Shown here piece after piece: positions 9,333 to 19,796 of a DNA stretch of 64,000 bases (positions within the stretch are counted from its first letter, which is position 1; each line of letters opens with the position of its first letter). A program made the position numbers and the translations under genes. The stretch lies in the NCBI RefSeq assembly GCF_002079055.1, contig NC_047501.1:372001-436000 (forward strand), given 5' to 3'. A model generated the notes under the pieces. It made no database searches. It was not told the origin of the DNA and was given only the letters and a program-made list of their open reading frames with translations. The DNA comes from Saccharomyces paradoxus (lineage: Eukaryota; Ascomycota; Saccharomycetes; Saccharomycetales; Saccharomycetaceae).

Positions 9333-10677
9333 TTCCAATTTATACTCTTATCGTTGCTAAATTGAGTCGTGTACTGCAGCTATTCTATATATTCTAAGCG
9401 AATGTGTGGGTGGGTGGGTGTGACTAACTACTAAACTGTCTCTAAGCGATCTTAAGAGCCAACCCGGATAATAGAAATAAAATTAGAGGCGCCGCCTTAC
9501 AGGTTTGGTCTTAAGTATGATGCGATAAGACTTAACAATTTTCGAGGCTTACGATATCTAGCCAAGGTATATAAAAGGCGTTGTTGCTCTCTGGAAAAAC
9601 ACGAAGAAAACGCCTACGGTGAAAATACAATACCAACTATTTTTTTCTTTTGAGAAGCCCACTCAAAGTAAAAATAAAACAATGATGGAAAAGAAAGGAA
9701 AAAACCTCGAAAAGAAAATAAAAACTGCAGCAGAGAAGACTAGGCACAACAAAGTGGGATTGTGTCTACGCTTTTAACGGTGTACCCTTTTTTCCTCGCC
9801 ACGTTTTCACTCAGATCTCAATCTCTGCCGTAATTTACAGCGGCATAAGAAGGCACGTCCCCTGAAAAGTACAGGCTAGCCAGAAAAACAAAAAGGCCAG
9901 AATGGGCGCGGAACTTCTCGTACCGAGCGCAAATGAGGGGTGCGGTACAGAGAGAAAAGTGACTGATTAACATACGTACACCCCGGGTTAAAAGCTTCTG
10001 CAGACTTTATAGGCAAGAGACACTGCGGAGAATAAAAGGTTGTGATGCCCAGTACCTTCGCCGGAGAGCTTCTTGGCGTTCACTAAAAACGATGTTGCAG
10101 CAATTCTTTTCTTATGCCGAAGCCGCGCCCACAGCAGCGAGACGGTTCCGTCTCTTCCCGTACTGTTGCTTTGATTAACAAATTCCCTTCCTCTTTAGTC
10201 CTGCGCGCCCATTTGTCAGCACAAGAATCGACCAAAACGGAGAAAAAATTTGTCTTGGAAAATGAGAGGGAGCGAAAAGTTTAAGGTTCAGATTGCATCA
10301 TCATTCGTTCAGTTAACAGAGAGAGAGTACAGCGCTAGCGGCTCGATTAGAAAGATTTGAAGGGGGTAAAAAGGAAAAAAAGGTGAATTCCACATGCCCA
10401 GCGTGGTCGCCCAAAACATATAAAGTTGTACTCACATGCGGCGTGCATTGTTCACGGCGGGGCAAACATACTTGGGGCTTAATTTGACACATCCATTGTA
10501 AACTTCTCTCGGCCCAATACAATGGGTTTTTTCCCAAAGAAGGAGGATTTCAACTCCAACGCGTACCTTATCCTAATTTAATGGCCGTCAATGTTGTTAC
10601 TTCTTGTCTTGAGGCATTTCGACGAGATTTCCATTTAAAAAATATACCTCCGATATGAAAAGTGCGGTACTTAACTT
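9333..10677. other. Long HMS1 promoter and EXO1 3' region
   Basis: This 1.3 kb gap is unusually long and comparatively GC-rich. It holds a telomere-like G-rich run at 9406-9422, one GATAAG at 9524-9529, a plus-strand TATATAAAAG at 9568-9577 that points away from HMS1, a 31-codon frame at 9682-9777, and STRE cores near 9858 and 9935. Large promoters of this kind usually integrate many signals, which fits a filamentation regulator, but I can name no further sites with confidence. Confidence 0.5.
9409..9421 (-). promoter_or_regulatory. Rap1-like site in the HMS1 promoter
   Basis: On the minus strand this reads ACACCCACCCACC, 12 of 13 positions of the Rap1 consensus ACACCCRYACAYM, inside a run of GGGT repeats. 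It lies 77-89 bp upstream of the HMS1 ATG. A chance telomere-like repeat is the alternative. Confidence 0.35.
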
Positions 10678-12786
10678 TTATTTACCTTTATAAACAAATT
10701 GGGAAAGCAAGGAGATGGATCTAACTGCCGGCCTAGCTTGGCTTGATCTAGTGGTTTCAACGTCTCTTTTCTTACTCTCCTTATGCAAAACGGGTGATGA
10801 ATTGAATGATTTTTGTTCATCTACGCTTTTCATGCTAATGACAATTCTTTGTGACTTGGCACCAGTAATGCTTTTTCGTAGTGATGGTCTTTGCACGACT
10901 TGGTTTTTATCATCGTTATTGTCATAATCATCATCTTTATTTTGATTGACATATACCATTCCTTTACTTTTTTGATTGACATGCCGAGGAAATAATGGTT
11001 GTCTGTTAGCATTGACCCCACTGAATGACGATGAATATCTAAACCTTTGTAAAACCTTTGTGCATCCCGATATACTTCTCTGGGACGACTCAGGTAATGA
11101 GCTAGTACTGCTTGTAGGAATCATTTGTTCAGCAGTTTCGCTATAATCCTCGCTAGTATCACCATCATCGTCATCGTCTGTACTACGAATTTCATTACGG
11201 ATAGTCTTTTTGTCGAAATTTTCTCGGTCTTCTTCAATGTCACTGACAACTTCAGAAACCTCTTCACTGAGGTTATCATCATCTTCTAGATTGGTTGTAA
11301 CAAATGAACTAGGTATTTGTGTAGATAGCTGAGATTCGGAAATAGATTCTGCCAACGATTGTGAGTTTGTGTCCTCTTTAAATTTTTCTGAGTAGTTGGG
11401 CTTTTCGTTGAAGTCTTCCACAATAGCCACGGACGGTTTATTAAAAAACTTGCTTTTTGTATCCTTTAAAGTTTCTTGGACTGCATTAGCATTACTTAAT
11501 TTCCTACGTTTAATTGCCTTTGTTAGTTTGTCTTCCACTTGTCTTAAACTATGGATGTTATTTGCAACTTTAGGGGTATGATCCGACTTTGTCATTTTCT
11601 GGAAGAATGATTCTATTGGTTTGATTTTGACTTCTGAGCTGCTAGTATTGGTTTTTCGGAATTCTAGATTTGATTTGGATGCTAGCTGTAATTTGTGCTC
11701 TCTGTTAGCTAGAGGTTGGTGGAAATCATATGGGTTCAAGTCCCCTTGAGCAATTTTCAAATGCAGGTGGTGATCTATATCGTCATCAAAATGCACAATT
11801 TGCTTCTTTTGAGCTTCTCTATGTATGACAAGGCCAATGCACTCGTAGAGCTTTTTTCTTTTGCTTTCGGTATCTTTCAAGTACAGCGGAATTTCATTCA
11901 AGCTGACTATTTTCTTCCGAATAGGACAAAATACTCTTTGAAATTTAAATGCTAAAACTGCGGCTTCGTATTCGTTAATGTATGTCTCTGGGATTATTAG
12001 CTTTCCCTCCCGCTGCATACTCAGAATTATCCTTTCAATAGTATTGAATCTTCTAACTAATTTCATCGCAGTAATCAAGCCAACCTTTGGAATTCCATTT
12101 GTATAATCACAGCCAGATAAACAAACCATTGTTATGATTTCCTCATTGGTTAATAATCCCAACGGAAACTTTTTAGGGAGTTTGATAAAGTTGTCGCGGC
12201 ATATTTCTAAACATTCTCCATAATCGTTCAGCTTGGTAATGAGACGTCGACATCCGAAGACGAGGAGGTCAGAGTCCTCAGAAATTATTCCTTGCACAAT
12301 GTTTTTTTGTTCTAAATATACCATTTGAGAGTCTGCCTCGAACGGAGCCACGATATAGCGAATACCATTAAGCTTACAGTAACATATGATGCATTTTGCC
12401 ATTTCAGGCGTTATGTCGACACATTTTTGAAAATAGTCCATAGCATTTTTCTTTTCTCCGCAGGCCCATAATCTTTCAGCTATGGCTTTGTTTTCTTGTC
12501 TCTTATCTTTTCTTTTAGATTCGGTAGACTTTTTGACTGGAATGGCATCACCATCGAAGACCAAATATGGTTCCACTTTAAAGGTTTTCAATAAACTAAA
12601 TCGTTTTATGAAAAATTGCAGGTACTTGTCAGTTGGTTTTCCCGTTGCAAGTTCATAAGCGCAAGAGCAAGCAGCTCTATGTAGCCATGCATAACCATCA
12701 ATAGCTAACACTTCTCCTTCATATCTACGTAGTGATACTGGATTCTGAATGGGTTTTAACTGAGGAAGAAGACCCTGAATACCCAT
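10678..12786 (-). CDS. EXO1: Exo1, 5'-3' exonuclease and flap nuclease
   Basis: Exo1 is the nuclear Rad2/XPG-family nuclease used in mismatch repair, resection of double-strand breaks and meiotic crossing over. All 702 residues of the usual length are present. The XPG-N domain begins MGIQGLLPQL with catalytic D30 and D78; the XPG-I domain has E150 and D152 in FEADSQMVYL and D171 and D173 in SEDSDLLVFG; D227 follows in LSGCDYTNGIPKVG at the helix-two-turn-helix. After about residue 350 the protein is disordered. It carries KSKFF at 444-448, the Mlh1-interaction box (F447 and F448), and a PIP-like IESFFQKM at 391-398. Nothing is missing from the active site. Confidence 0.97.
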   Translation of the reverse strand: MGIQGLLPQLKPIQNPVSLRRYEGEVLAIDGYAWLHRAACSCAYELATGKPTDKYLQFFIKRFSLLKTFKVEPYLVFDGDAIPVKKSTESKRKDKRQENKAIAERLWACGEKKNAMDYFQKCVDITPEMAKCIICYCKLNGIRYIVAPFEADSQMVYLEQKNIVQGIISEDSDLLVFGCRRLITKLNDYGECLEICRDNFIKLPKKFPLGLLTNEEIITMVCLSGCDYTNGIPKVGLITAMKLVRRFNTIERIILSMQREGKLIIPETYINEYEAAVLAFKFQRVFCPIRKKIVSLNEIPLYLKDTESKRKKLYECIGLVIHREAQKKQIVHFDDDIDHHLHLKIAQGDLNPYDFHQPLANREHKLQLASKSNLEFRKTNTSSSEVKIKPIESFFQKMTKSDHTPKVANNIHSLRQVEDKLTKAIKRRKLSNANAVQETLKDTKSKFFNKPSVAIVEDFNEKPNYSEKFKEDTNSQSLAESISESQLSTQIPSSFVTTNLEDDDNLSEEVSEVVSDIEEDRENFDKKTIRNEIRSTDDDDDGDTSEDYSETAEQMIPTSSTSSLPESSQRSISGCTKVLQRFRYSSSFSGVNANRQPLFPRHVNQKSKGMVYVNQNKDDDYDNNDDKNQVVQRPSLRKSITGAKSQRIVISMKSVDEQKSFNSSPVLHKESKKRDVETTRSSQARPAVRSISLLSQFVYKGK

Positions 12787-13096
12787 TCCTTTCTACGCTT
12801 TTCAGTTTCTTTGAGTTCCTTTTATTTTTAATCCGGTCCAAAAAGCAATATCAACTATAGTTCTATGAGGGCATATAGATATACCTGAAAATCAAGCACC
12901 TGATATTTTTCGTCAAGTTTTTTTACACGGGTCAGTAATGCAAATTCCTCGAAAGATTCATTTGCCATCCATCAATCACGCAAATTTTTGTTGTGCACAA
13001 AACTAGTTATTGTACTTCCCGCCTTGGCTAAAGACGCGTAAGAGAAAAAGTACAAATAATGCCCTATAAAGAAAAAAAATTAAATAAAACGCGAAG
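12787..13096. other. Intergenic, EXO1 promoter and AKR2 3' end
   Basis: A 310 bp AT-rich spacer between two minus-strand genes. I see no clear factor site, repeat or RNA gene. Confidence 0.5.
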
Positions 13097-15340
13097 TTAG
13101 TTTGAACGTATTACTTCTCCTTCTCTGGCCGGATATTCGTATAGCTCATAGTAGTCGACCTCAATTCCGCCCAACATAGCCTTTGAGGTATCCGAGGAGT
13201 AGAAAAGTCTCTGCCACAAGGGCGCCGTTACATCACTATTAAGCCAAAAATCGGTCAAATTTGTCTTCCAGTGATTTGTCACTAAGAAACTTCGAAGCAG
13301 TGAACTGTGATGTTGCTGTTGAACCTGCCCATGCAAAAAGTGGGTTATACCTAGCATTTCCTTAATAGTAACGAACCACTGATTGATACCAATCATCGAA
13401 AAGCATGCGCTAAGAATAGCACGGCGTTTATTTCTTGGTTCCAAACTATCAATAGAAATTGTATGAGTGACGGTTGTCCCAGTTGGTCCTTCAGGCATCA
13501 TATCATAATCCCTACTACTTGTGCTAGAACACATAGAGTTTTCAAAGGGTATCAGACTGACGATTTTTGCCCTACGTTCCTCCCTGATTAAGGTGAACAA
13601 TTCAGGAGTCGTGATTCCTTTTAATACTTGAAAACATTGGACAATCAACATAGCTCCCAGCCACATGAAGTTTACACTAACCCAAATGAATAAAAAGAAG
13701 GTAGAGGGATCGTAATTAGAACCTTTACACAAAGTCTCATTCTTAAGCAGGGCGCATCTTGCATATTCGTCAACTTGTTCGTAAATATAGTTCGTTTTCT
13801 TAAAATATGCTAAACACAACCACATGAACAAAAACATATGATATTGGACTGTTAAAGCAAAGAACAGAAAGAGCTTGTGATTTTTCAAGCCAATATCGTT
13901 ATAAATCCATGGACAATAATGGTCATATCTGGCAACCAGGGCGCCGCTGAAAAAGGAATATCTACTTCTCAATGGCTTTCTTTCTAAGGTTTCAACGCAA
14001 AAGTTTTCCCTATCAAACTTCCCTAGGTGAATCAGTTGTTTTATTGTTTCTTGTATCGAAGTTAAACTATCGTCCGTTTTCACACAACCAGGATCAGACC
14101 GTACTAACTTCAGAAATAATATGATTGTGAAAAAAGAAGTAACCAAAAATTGTACGTTTTTCATAGTATAGTCAGACACGCTATATGGATAGAGTTTTTC
14201 CGTCCATATATATATTAAAAAACAGAAAGTGGACAGAAAGAGCCCACTGAAAAAGGGAGTTCTAGTTAAGGAAACTCTGTAGGTGTTTTTTCTAGGAAAT
14301 GATGGTAATATGAACTTCTTTAATGTGTTTACAGTGACAACAACGACCAGTAGGGAAAGCATAATGGCTAGCACTGGAGAAAGAACCAGAGAAATTAAGT
14401 ATATGTAAACCATAAGTAAGAAAGGTGACAAAAAAGTTGTGAATTGTGCATACGAGCTTTTCTTGAATAATTTATCCTTTTGATTTCCAAGCCTATCATA
14501 TCCATGATGCTGCAACGCTTGCTCAAATAGTGATTTTGTTCCCATTCCCTCGGCTAGATCAAAACAGTCTTGTTTCTGGTTATTTCTTTCGTTGAAATTT
14601 GCGCCGCTAAGTATTAAATCACATATGACCCTTTGATCACCTCCAACTAGAGCACAATGCAGCGCGTTGAATCCTCTATTGTCTGTTAATGCAACTGTAG
14701 CGCCAAATTTCAATAGAAGCTCTACAGTGAGAAAATCTCCTTGATAAGCTGCCCACAATAGGGGTGTTCTATTATTGTTGTCTTTTGAATCGATGTCGAC
14801 ACTGTTGCTGTTGTTTACGACAAAATAGAGCACATAAACAACAAGTAAAATATTAGAGCTGTAAACGCTAAAATGCATAATGTTAAGACCCTGTCCATCT
14901 TTGAGTGTCGGATCGGCCCCATGTTTGAGAAGTAGGTCAACGATGTAGACATTACCATACCTCGCGGCCCAGTGTAAAGCGGTAGCCCTCTCAGAGCCCA
15001 CCGTCTGGTTAGGATTTGCTCCCCTAAGTAATAGGAATTTTACCACGGAAAACCTATTATTTATGCAGGCCCAATGCAAGCCCGGTAATTCATCAATGCA
15101 ATCGTTATTAATATCTACGGCTCCGCTTTCAACCACGTCCTTCACCAATTTTAAATTCCCATCTTTGGCAGCTTCGATGAAAATATCAATCACAAACTCA
15201 GTATCTGATTCAATGCCCAAAAGTTGCGCTTTGTTATTATCCGAATCACTTGCAGCGTGCTGAGCCACATCGACGACGGCTGATGTCCCATTAGAAGTCT
15301 TTTTCATGTTCTCATCATGACTGATCGGCATATTGTCCAT
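13097..15340 (-). CDS. AKR2: Akr2, ankyrin-repeat DHHC-family palmitoyltransferase
   Basis: Akr2 is a paralogue of the Golgi palmitoyltransferase Akr1 and is thought to act in endocytosis. The 747 residues (749 in S. cerevisiae) start with an acidic N terminus, then about six ankyrin repeats at residues 50-280 (for example [20 protein letters not shown] and [19 protein letters not shown]). Hydrophobic segments follow at about 303-340, 362-380 and 394-412. The catalytic core at 447-495 has DHYC (473-476) instead of DHHC, as in Akr1, so C476 is the expected acyl-carrying cysteine. More membrane segments follow near 490-515 and 545-575. The start ATG at MDNMPISH is the first in frame. Confidence 0.95.
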   Translation of the reverse strand: MDNMPISHDENMKKTSNGTSAVVDVAQHAASDSDNNKAQLLGIESDTEFVIDIFIEAAKDGNLKLVKDVVESGAVDINNDCIDELPGLHWACINNRFSVVKFLLLRGANPNQTVGSERATALHWAARYGNVYIVDLLLKHGADPTLKDGQGLNIMHFSVYSSNILLVVYVLYFVVNNSNSVDIDSKDNNNRTPLLWAAYQGDFLTVELLLKFGATVALTDNRGFNALHCALVGGDQRVICDLILSGANFNERNNQKQDCFDLAEGMGTKSLFEQALQHHGYDRLGNQKDKLFKKSSYAQFTTFLSPFLLMVYIYLISLVLSPVLAIMLSLLVVVVTVNTLKKFILPSFPRKNTYRVSLTRTPFFSGLFLSTFCFLIYIWTEKLYPYSVSDYTMKNVQFLVTSFFTIILFLKLVRSDPGCVKTDDSLTSIQETIKQLIHLGKFDRENFCVETLERKPLRSRYSFFSGALVARYDHYCPWIYNDIGLKNHKLFLFFALTVQYHMFLFMWLCLAYFKKTNYIYEQVDEYARCALLKNETLCKGSNYDPSTFFLFIWVSVNFMWLGAMLIVQCFQVLKGITTPELFTLIREERRAKIVSLIPFENSMCSSTSSRDYDMMPEGPTGTTVTHTISIDSLEPRNKRRAILSACFSMIGINQWFVTIKEMLGITHFLHGQVQQQHHSSLLRSFLVTNHWKTNLTDFWLNSDVTAPLWQRLFYSSDTSKAMLGGIEVDYYELYEYPAREGEVIRSN

Positions 15341-15978
15341 AACAAATAATAAAGTGTTCCACTGACAATAAGAATATTTTACTTGACCAATGAATTCCGC
15401 AACTTGCTAGCAAAAATTGGCAGAGTCTGGTTTTTATCAAATGAAAAATGCAAAGTTTTGGCGCTCTCTAATTGTAAACGATAATGTGAATGATTTAGAA
15501 ATCACTGAACGAAAGAGAGTTATGAATGATCAAAAATAGCAGCCATGCAAACTGAAACTAGTGATTTCAGCGAAGATTAAGCGATTAAGAAGTCAGGCTC
15601 GTTTAACAACAAGCTTGGTACATCGCATGCTGCACGAAGTCGTAACTTAAAAAAAAAGAAGAGAAAAGAGAAGATCATTTCCTTTGGCATCTATTGTTCG
15701 CGAAGACATCGGACCGAGGCAACTTTGAGAAAAAAGAGGAGCTTCTCCCACCTGCTTTAAGCCCATCTTCTTTCAGAACAATAGATGCCAAACACAATCT
15801 AAAGTAGTGTAAATTGAAGTAAATTTAGAACGAAATATATAAAGAGCACCATTGCAAGAGATTATTTTGCTGGCTGTAAAAAAACTTACGTAGTGTCTGT
15901 GCGTTCGTTACTAAGGAGATGATGCTGAATTTCTTGGTGAAAAATGAAGAAGAGTTAAACGTGACGGTTCTTTTCACA
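15341..15978. other. Intergenic, AKR2 promoter and SHE4 3' end
   Basis: The 638 bp between two minus-strand genes holds a perfect 17-bp inverted repeat (15683-15699 and 15776-15792), listed separately. The remainder is ordinary AT-rich sequence with no recognised RNA gene. Confidence 0.6.
15683..15792. repeat. Perfect 17-bp inverted repeat with nested stems
   Basis: TTTGGCATCTATTGTTC at 15683-15699 is repeated exactly as its reverse complement at 15776-15792, around a 76-base spacer. Inside the spacer GAAGA (15702-15706) can pair with TCTTC (15766-15770), and GGAG can pair with CTCC around a three-base loop near 15738-15748. The element lies 187-296 bases past the SHE4 stop and 343-452 bases upstream of AKR2. 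I recognise no RNA family or transposon in it. Confidence 0.8.
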
Positions 15979-18348
15979 TTAGACTTTGATCTTAGCAAGG
16001 ATAACGGGGATCGCCGCTGAAAACTCTGGCCCTGAGTCACCTCTCTCTAAAGACATATTCAAAGCATTCTTTAGTTTCTGATTTTGTTGCAGCAATGGAT
16101 ACGTCTCGTTCGTGCCATTATCTGGTATCACTTCGAACAATCCAAAAAAGAGCATAAGAAACCTTTGTCTTAATTCAATATCATCAATTTGATCTGTAAA
16201 CACCTGAACGGCATTTTCGATTAGTTCTTTTTTGGTCAGAAGTTCTTTGGCTATTAATGGGATCGTAGTGGCAATGTTAGCAAAAATAGCGGCCACGGCT
16301 CGTTGAGACTCAACGTCTGATAACTGAAGTAGTTTCACCAATATATTGAAATTTCTCAAACTCTGAGGGTTTTCCAGGTTAAAGAACTTTGCAGCAATCG
16401 TCAATGGGTGACTCATCATATTACTTATCAGTTCCAATGTGGACCTTTGCAATGGGACGTTTTCGTCTAGCATCAAGTTCTCAATCGTGGACCAATAGTC
16501 CTTTGTAGATACGATATGCTTGCAAACTTCTTCACCATCAGACGTCTCCGATGAGGCCAGGTTCGTCAAAGCTAATAGTGCCTCATAATTGTCTGTGAGC
16601 TTTATTTGTTCGTCGTTATGTAACGGATTGTCATCCAAGGGCGTAGACCTTGGTAGTAATTCGAACAAAAATGGGATAGCATTTAGTGCAGAGTATTTTT
16701 TAAATATTAATCCCGGATTAGTGAATATTAGCATTCTTGTTAATGCGCGACACCCTAAAATCCGTATTGGCTCCCCTATGTCTTGCTTATTGGCCAGGTA
16801 TTCTAAGATGATGGTTGTACCACCTTGTAAAATGCATTGAGAAATGAAATTTTTTGAGCGGGTTATGTTATAGATAACTCTTACCACTTGTTGTTTACAA
16901 TTGGGGCTCAAGTTGTGCATTCCGCTCTTCAAAGAAGATATTAGTTCGGTGCCTAACACGTACTTTTCGTTAAACAAAACAATATCTTCCTTCGATTCTT
17001 TCTCTGCGCCTACTTTCCCTGCGCTTGGACCTTTCAAGTCTGCGTAATTTTTTAAGTCATTGATAGATTGGGAACTGCCGTTAACTTCCTCTGGTAAAGT
17101 GGTCAAATTGGCCAAAATAACCAAGAGACCATATAAAAAGTGCATCATTTTCTGGCTTTTAATCATATTTAATAGTATTTTAATAAAGCTGTCCTTATTC
17201 CTAATCATGTTCTTAACTGAGGGCTTTAGACTTAAATATGCTAGTGCTTCAACGGACATGTCAACTTTAGGAACCTCATCCGGTTTAACCGCACCTTCAT
17301 CTACATTTTCAATTTTTGGCATAACATATCTTGAAATAGCACTTATAAAGATTTCAGACAGCTGCGTTAAGCTCACACTCGTTAATTTTGTGAAAGACCA
17401 TGTCTTAACTAACACTAATGCAGAATATATTTGTATATCTTCCACGTTTAGTGATGTTTCCAAGAGCTGAAGGTAATTCTCAGTGATATACACTCTCATG
17501 GTCTCGTCAATACATGCAGCAGATAATAATTGCAGTAGTTCTTTCGTAAATTGTAAATCCTGCTCTTCGAACACTCTTTTCTTGAAAAGCTTGTTTAGCC
17601 CATTGGTTAAGAATATTTCAGAACAAAGTGCTGTCAATGAAGGGTATAATTCTGATAGAGTTTTGACTATGATGGATAATGGATCATTTCCAACGTCGAT
17701 TTCTGCCTCCACAATCAAACTGCTCATAAAATCGACAACTACTTTATCAAAGTCCTTTTGGAAACTTGATTGTAGTTCAGCAAAAATGATAAGCATCATA
17801 GATTTGACTTCATCTTCGCTTATGCGTAAAATAAGTTCCTTTACTAGAAATCGCACCTCTTTAAAACTGTACTTGAACTTATTCAATAGTTGTAGAATTA
17901 TACTGAGCAAATACGTTACGTGGACGTCCTCGCCATAGTGTATCCTCATTTGCAGCTCATTTAACAGCGCAATTGTTGCCTCTTTGTTGGAAAAGCAACC
18001 AACGAAAACATGGACGGATGATCTTGATAATATTTCGAACAAATTGAGTGCGAAGGGAATATCTTCCTGAACAAGTTTCGATAAATGTACACGGGATCCA
18101 GAGTGGTCTTGGTAAGACCTAGTCAATATTTCTTCGATTTTCTGACGATCCCCAAAGGCTTCGCTATTTGTTACATCAGCCGGTATCCTTCCAGATTCAG
18201 AATTTTGTCTTAACTGGAAAATTGCATCAACAGCATCATTATATTTTTGAACGTCAGGGGTGGATTTCAAAGTCTTATCAAACGCAGCACAGAGGCTATC
18301 AATAGTAAAGGTATCGATTGGATTATCCTCTTTCTCAAACAGTGGCAT
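15979..18348 (-). CDS. SHE4: She4, UCS-domain myosin chaperone
   Basis: She4 is a cytosolic chaperone of the UNC-45/Cro1/She4 family. It folds and activates myosin motor heads (Myo3, Myo5, Myo4) and so is needed for endocytosis, actin polarity and ASH1 mRNA localisation. The 789 residues equal the S. cerevisiae length. The protein is almost wholly helical armadillo-like repeats; the conserved UCS part covers about the last 400 residues, including NCKQQVVRVIYNITRSKNFI and ALLALTNLASSETSDGEE. No TPR domain is present, as expected in fungi. The open frame begins one codon earlier with GTG, so the ATG at 18348 (MPLFEKEDNP) is the start. It shares a 247-bp divergent promoter with PEP12. Confidence 0.95.
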   Translation of the reverse strand: MPLFEKEDNPIDTFTIDSLCAAFDKTLKSTPDVQKYNDAVDAIFQLRQNSESGRIPADVTNSEAFGDRQKIEEILTRSYQDHSGSRVHLSKLVQEDIPFALNLFEILSRSSVHVFVGCFSNKEATIALLNELQMRIHYGEDVHVTYLLSIILQLLNKFKYSFKEVRFLVKELILRISEDEVKSMMLIIFAELQSSFQKDFDKVVVDFMSSLIVEAEIDVGNDPLSIIVKTLSELYPSLTALCSEIFLTNGLNKLFKKRVFEEQDLQFTKELLQLLSAACIDETMRVYITENYLQLLETSLNVEDIQIYSALVLVKTWSFTKLTSVSLTQLSEIFISAISRYVMPKIENVDEGAVKPDEVPKVDMSVEALAYLSLKPSVKNMIRNKDSFIKILLNMIKSQKMMHFLYGLLVILANLTTLPEEVNGSSQSINDLKNYADLKGPSAGKVGAEKESKEDIVLFNEKYVLGTELISSLKSGMHNLSPNCKQQVVRVIYNITRSKNFISQCILQGGTTIILEYLANKQDIGEPIRILGCRALTRMLIFTNPGLIFKKYSALNAIPFLFELLPRSTPLDDNPLHNDEQIKLTDNYEALLALTNLASSETSDGEEVCKHIVSTKDYWSTIENLMLDENVPLQRSTLELISNMMSHPLTIAAKFFNLENPQSLRNFNILVKLLQLSDVESQRAVAAIFANIATTIPLIAKELLTKKELIENAVQVFTDQIDDIELRQRFLMLFFGLFEVIPDNGTNETYPLLQQNQKLKNALNMSLERGDSGPEFSAAIPVILAKIKV

Positions 18349-18469
18349 CACGATGCTAACTCTTGTAGTAAATCTTTTGATGTAAATATTTCAGATGTAG
18401 GTGCCTTCACTATTAATTAGAAGATTCGTATTGGATTTAAACCTTCGTGCCTTATCGCGGCTGATAATC

Positions 18470-18482
18470 ATCATGATCAACG
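18470..18482 (+). promoter_or_regulatory. Abf1-type site in the SHE4-PEP12 promoter
   Basis: ATCATGATCAACG fits the Abf1 consensus RTCRYNNNNNACG. It sits at the middle of the 247-bp divergent promoter, about 122 bp from the SHE4 ATG and 114 bp from the PEP12 ATG, the usual place for a general regulatory factor that drives two genes. Confidence 0.45.
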
Positions 18483-18595
18483 ATCACCTGCTTTACCAAA
18501 GTATAATCCCCTATATAACAGACTTACAATCACATCGAGGAGGCCGTTTTTACAGCAGAATACAAAGTGAACTCCTAAAATATAAGTGTGTTAAA

Positions 18596-19462
18596 ATGTC
18601 GGAAGACGAATTTTTTGGTGGCGATAATGAAGTGGTCTGGAATGGCTCCAGATTCAGTGATTCGCCTGAGTTTCAAACGTTGAAAGAAGAAGTTGCTGCA
18701 GAACTATTCGAAATAAATGGGCAAATAAGCACGCTGCAGCAATTCACCACTACATTAAAGTCATTTATAGATAGGGGAGATGTCAGTGCGAAAGTCGTGG
18801 AAAGAATCAATAAGAGATCTGTAGCGAAGATAGAGGAAATAGGCGGGCTTATTAAAAAGGTCAATACATCAGTGAAGAAGATGGATGCTATTGAGGAAGC
18901 TAGCCTGGATAAGACTCAAATAATAGCTAGAGAGAAACTTGTGAGAGATATCAGTTACTCTTTTCAAGAATTTCAAGGTATCCAGCGACAATTCACCGAT
19001 GTGATGAAACAAGTCAATGAAAGAGCAAGAGAATCCCTTGAGGCAACTGAAATGGCAAACGATGCTGCTTTAATAGAGGAAGAACAAGGACAGAATAGCT
19101 CAATAAGTACTCGAATACCAAGCAGTCAAATAGTCATCGAGAGAGATCCGATAAATAACGAAGAGTTTGCTTATCAGCAAAATCTCATCAGGCAAAGAGA
19201 CCAGGAAATCAATAATATTGAAAGAGGTATAACAGAGTTGAACGAAGTTTTCAAAGATTTGGGAAGTGTCGTTCAACAGCAAGGCGTTTTAGTTGACAAC
19301 ATTGAAGCAAATATTTATACAACGTCGGATAACACTCAATTGGCTTCAGACGAGCTAAGGAAAGCCATGCGTTACCAAAAACGGACGAGCAGGTGGAGGG
19401 TGTATCTGTTAATTGTGCTTCTCGTGATGCTCCTTTTTATTTTTCTAATCATGAAATTGTGA
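18596..19462 (+). CDS. PEP12: Pep12, endosomal/prevacuolar syntaxin (Qa-SNARE)
   Basis: Pep12 is the target SNARE on late endosomes for Golgi vesicles carrying vacuolar proteins. The 288 residues match the S. cerevisiae length. Seen: an N-terminal three-helix (Habc) domain around 20-130, a linker, a SNARE helix around 195-260 containing the central-layer glutamine in LGSVVQQQGVLVDNIE, and a C-terminal membrane anchor (VYLLIVLLVMLLFIFLIM) with almost nothing after it, as in tail-anchored syntaxins. The frame stays open upstream to an ATG at 18473 that would add 41 residues, but that stretch is promoter DNA with an Abf1-type site, and the start at MSEDEFFGG is the family one. Confidence 0.96.
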   Translation: MSEDEFFGGDNEVVWNGSRFSDSPEFQTLKEEVAAELFEINGQISTLQQFTTTLKSFIDRGDVSAKVVERINKRSVAKIEEIGGLIKKVNTSVKKMDAIEEASLDKTQIIAREKLVRDISYSFQEFQGIQRQFTDVMKQVNERARESLEATEMANDAALIEEEQGQNSSISTRIPSSQIVIERDPINNEEFAYQQNLIRQRDQEINNIERGITELNEVFKDLGSVVQQQGVLVDNIEANIYTTSDNTQLASDELRKAMRYQKRTSRWRVYLLIVLLVMLLFIFLIMKL

Positions 19463-19796
19463 AACTTACTCGCATAGCCAAATATAATATACATATATAT
19501 ATATGCACATTATAAAACAAATTCATAATGTCAGTTAACTTGCTTGACGCCTTCAGTCGACAATGCGTATTTTCACACTGTTGCATCTTAACCAACTGCA
19601 TAAAGAAGTAACATCCCAACAATCTAGTTTTTCGCTGTTCCTTTCCTTTTTGAGAAGTCGTTAATATAATTATACCGTAGTAAAGAGATGATAAGGGCTC
19701 TTAACGTGGGTGAAAAATGCAACCACGAAGAGCAGAACGTGTTAGTAAGATCCCTCATAAACAGAGAAAAGAAAACAATAACAAAAAAGAAGTAGC
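19463..19796. other. Intergenic, PEP12 3' end and CYC2 promoter
   Basis: A 334 bp gap between two plus-strand genes. It contains a short alternating AT run near 19487-19505 and otherwise nothing I can name. Confidence 0.5.
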
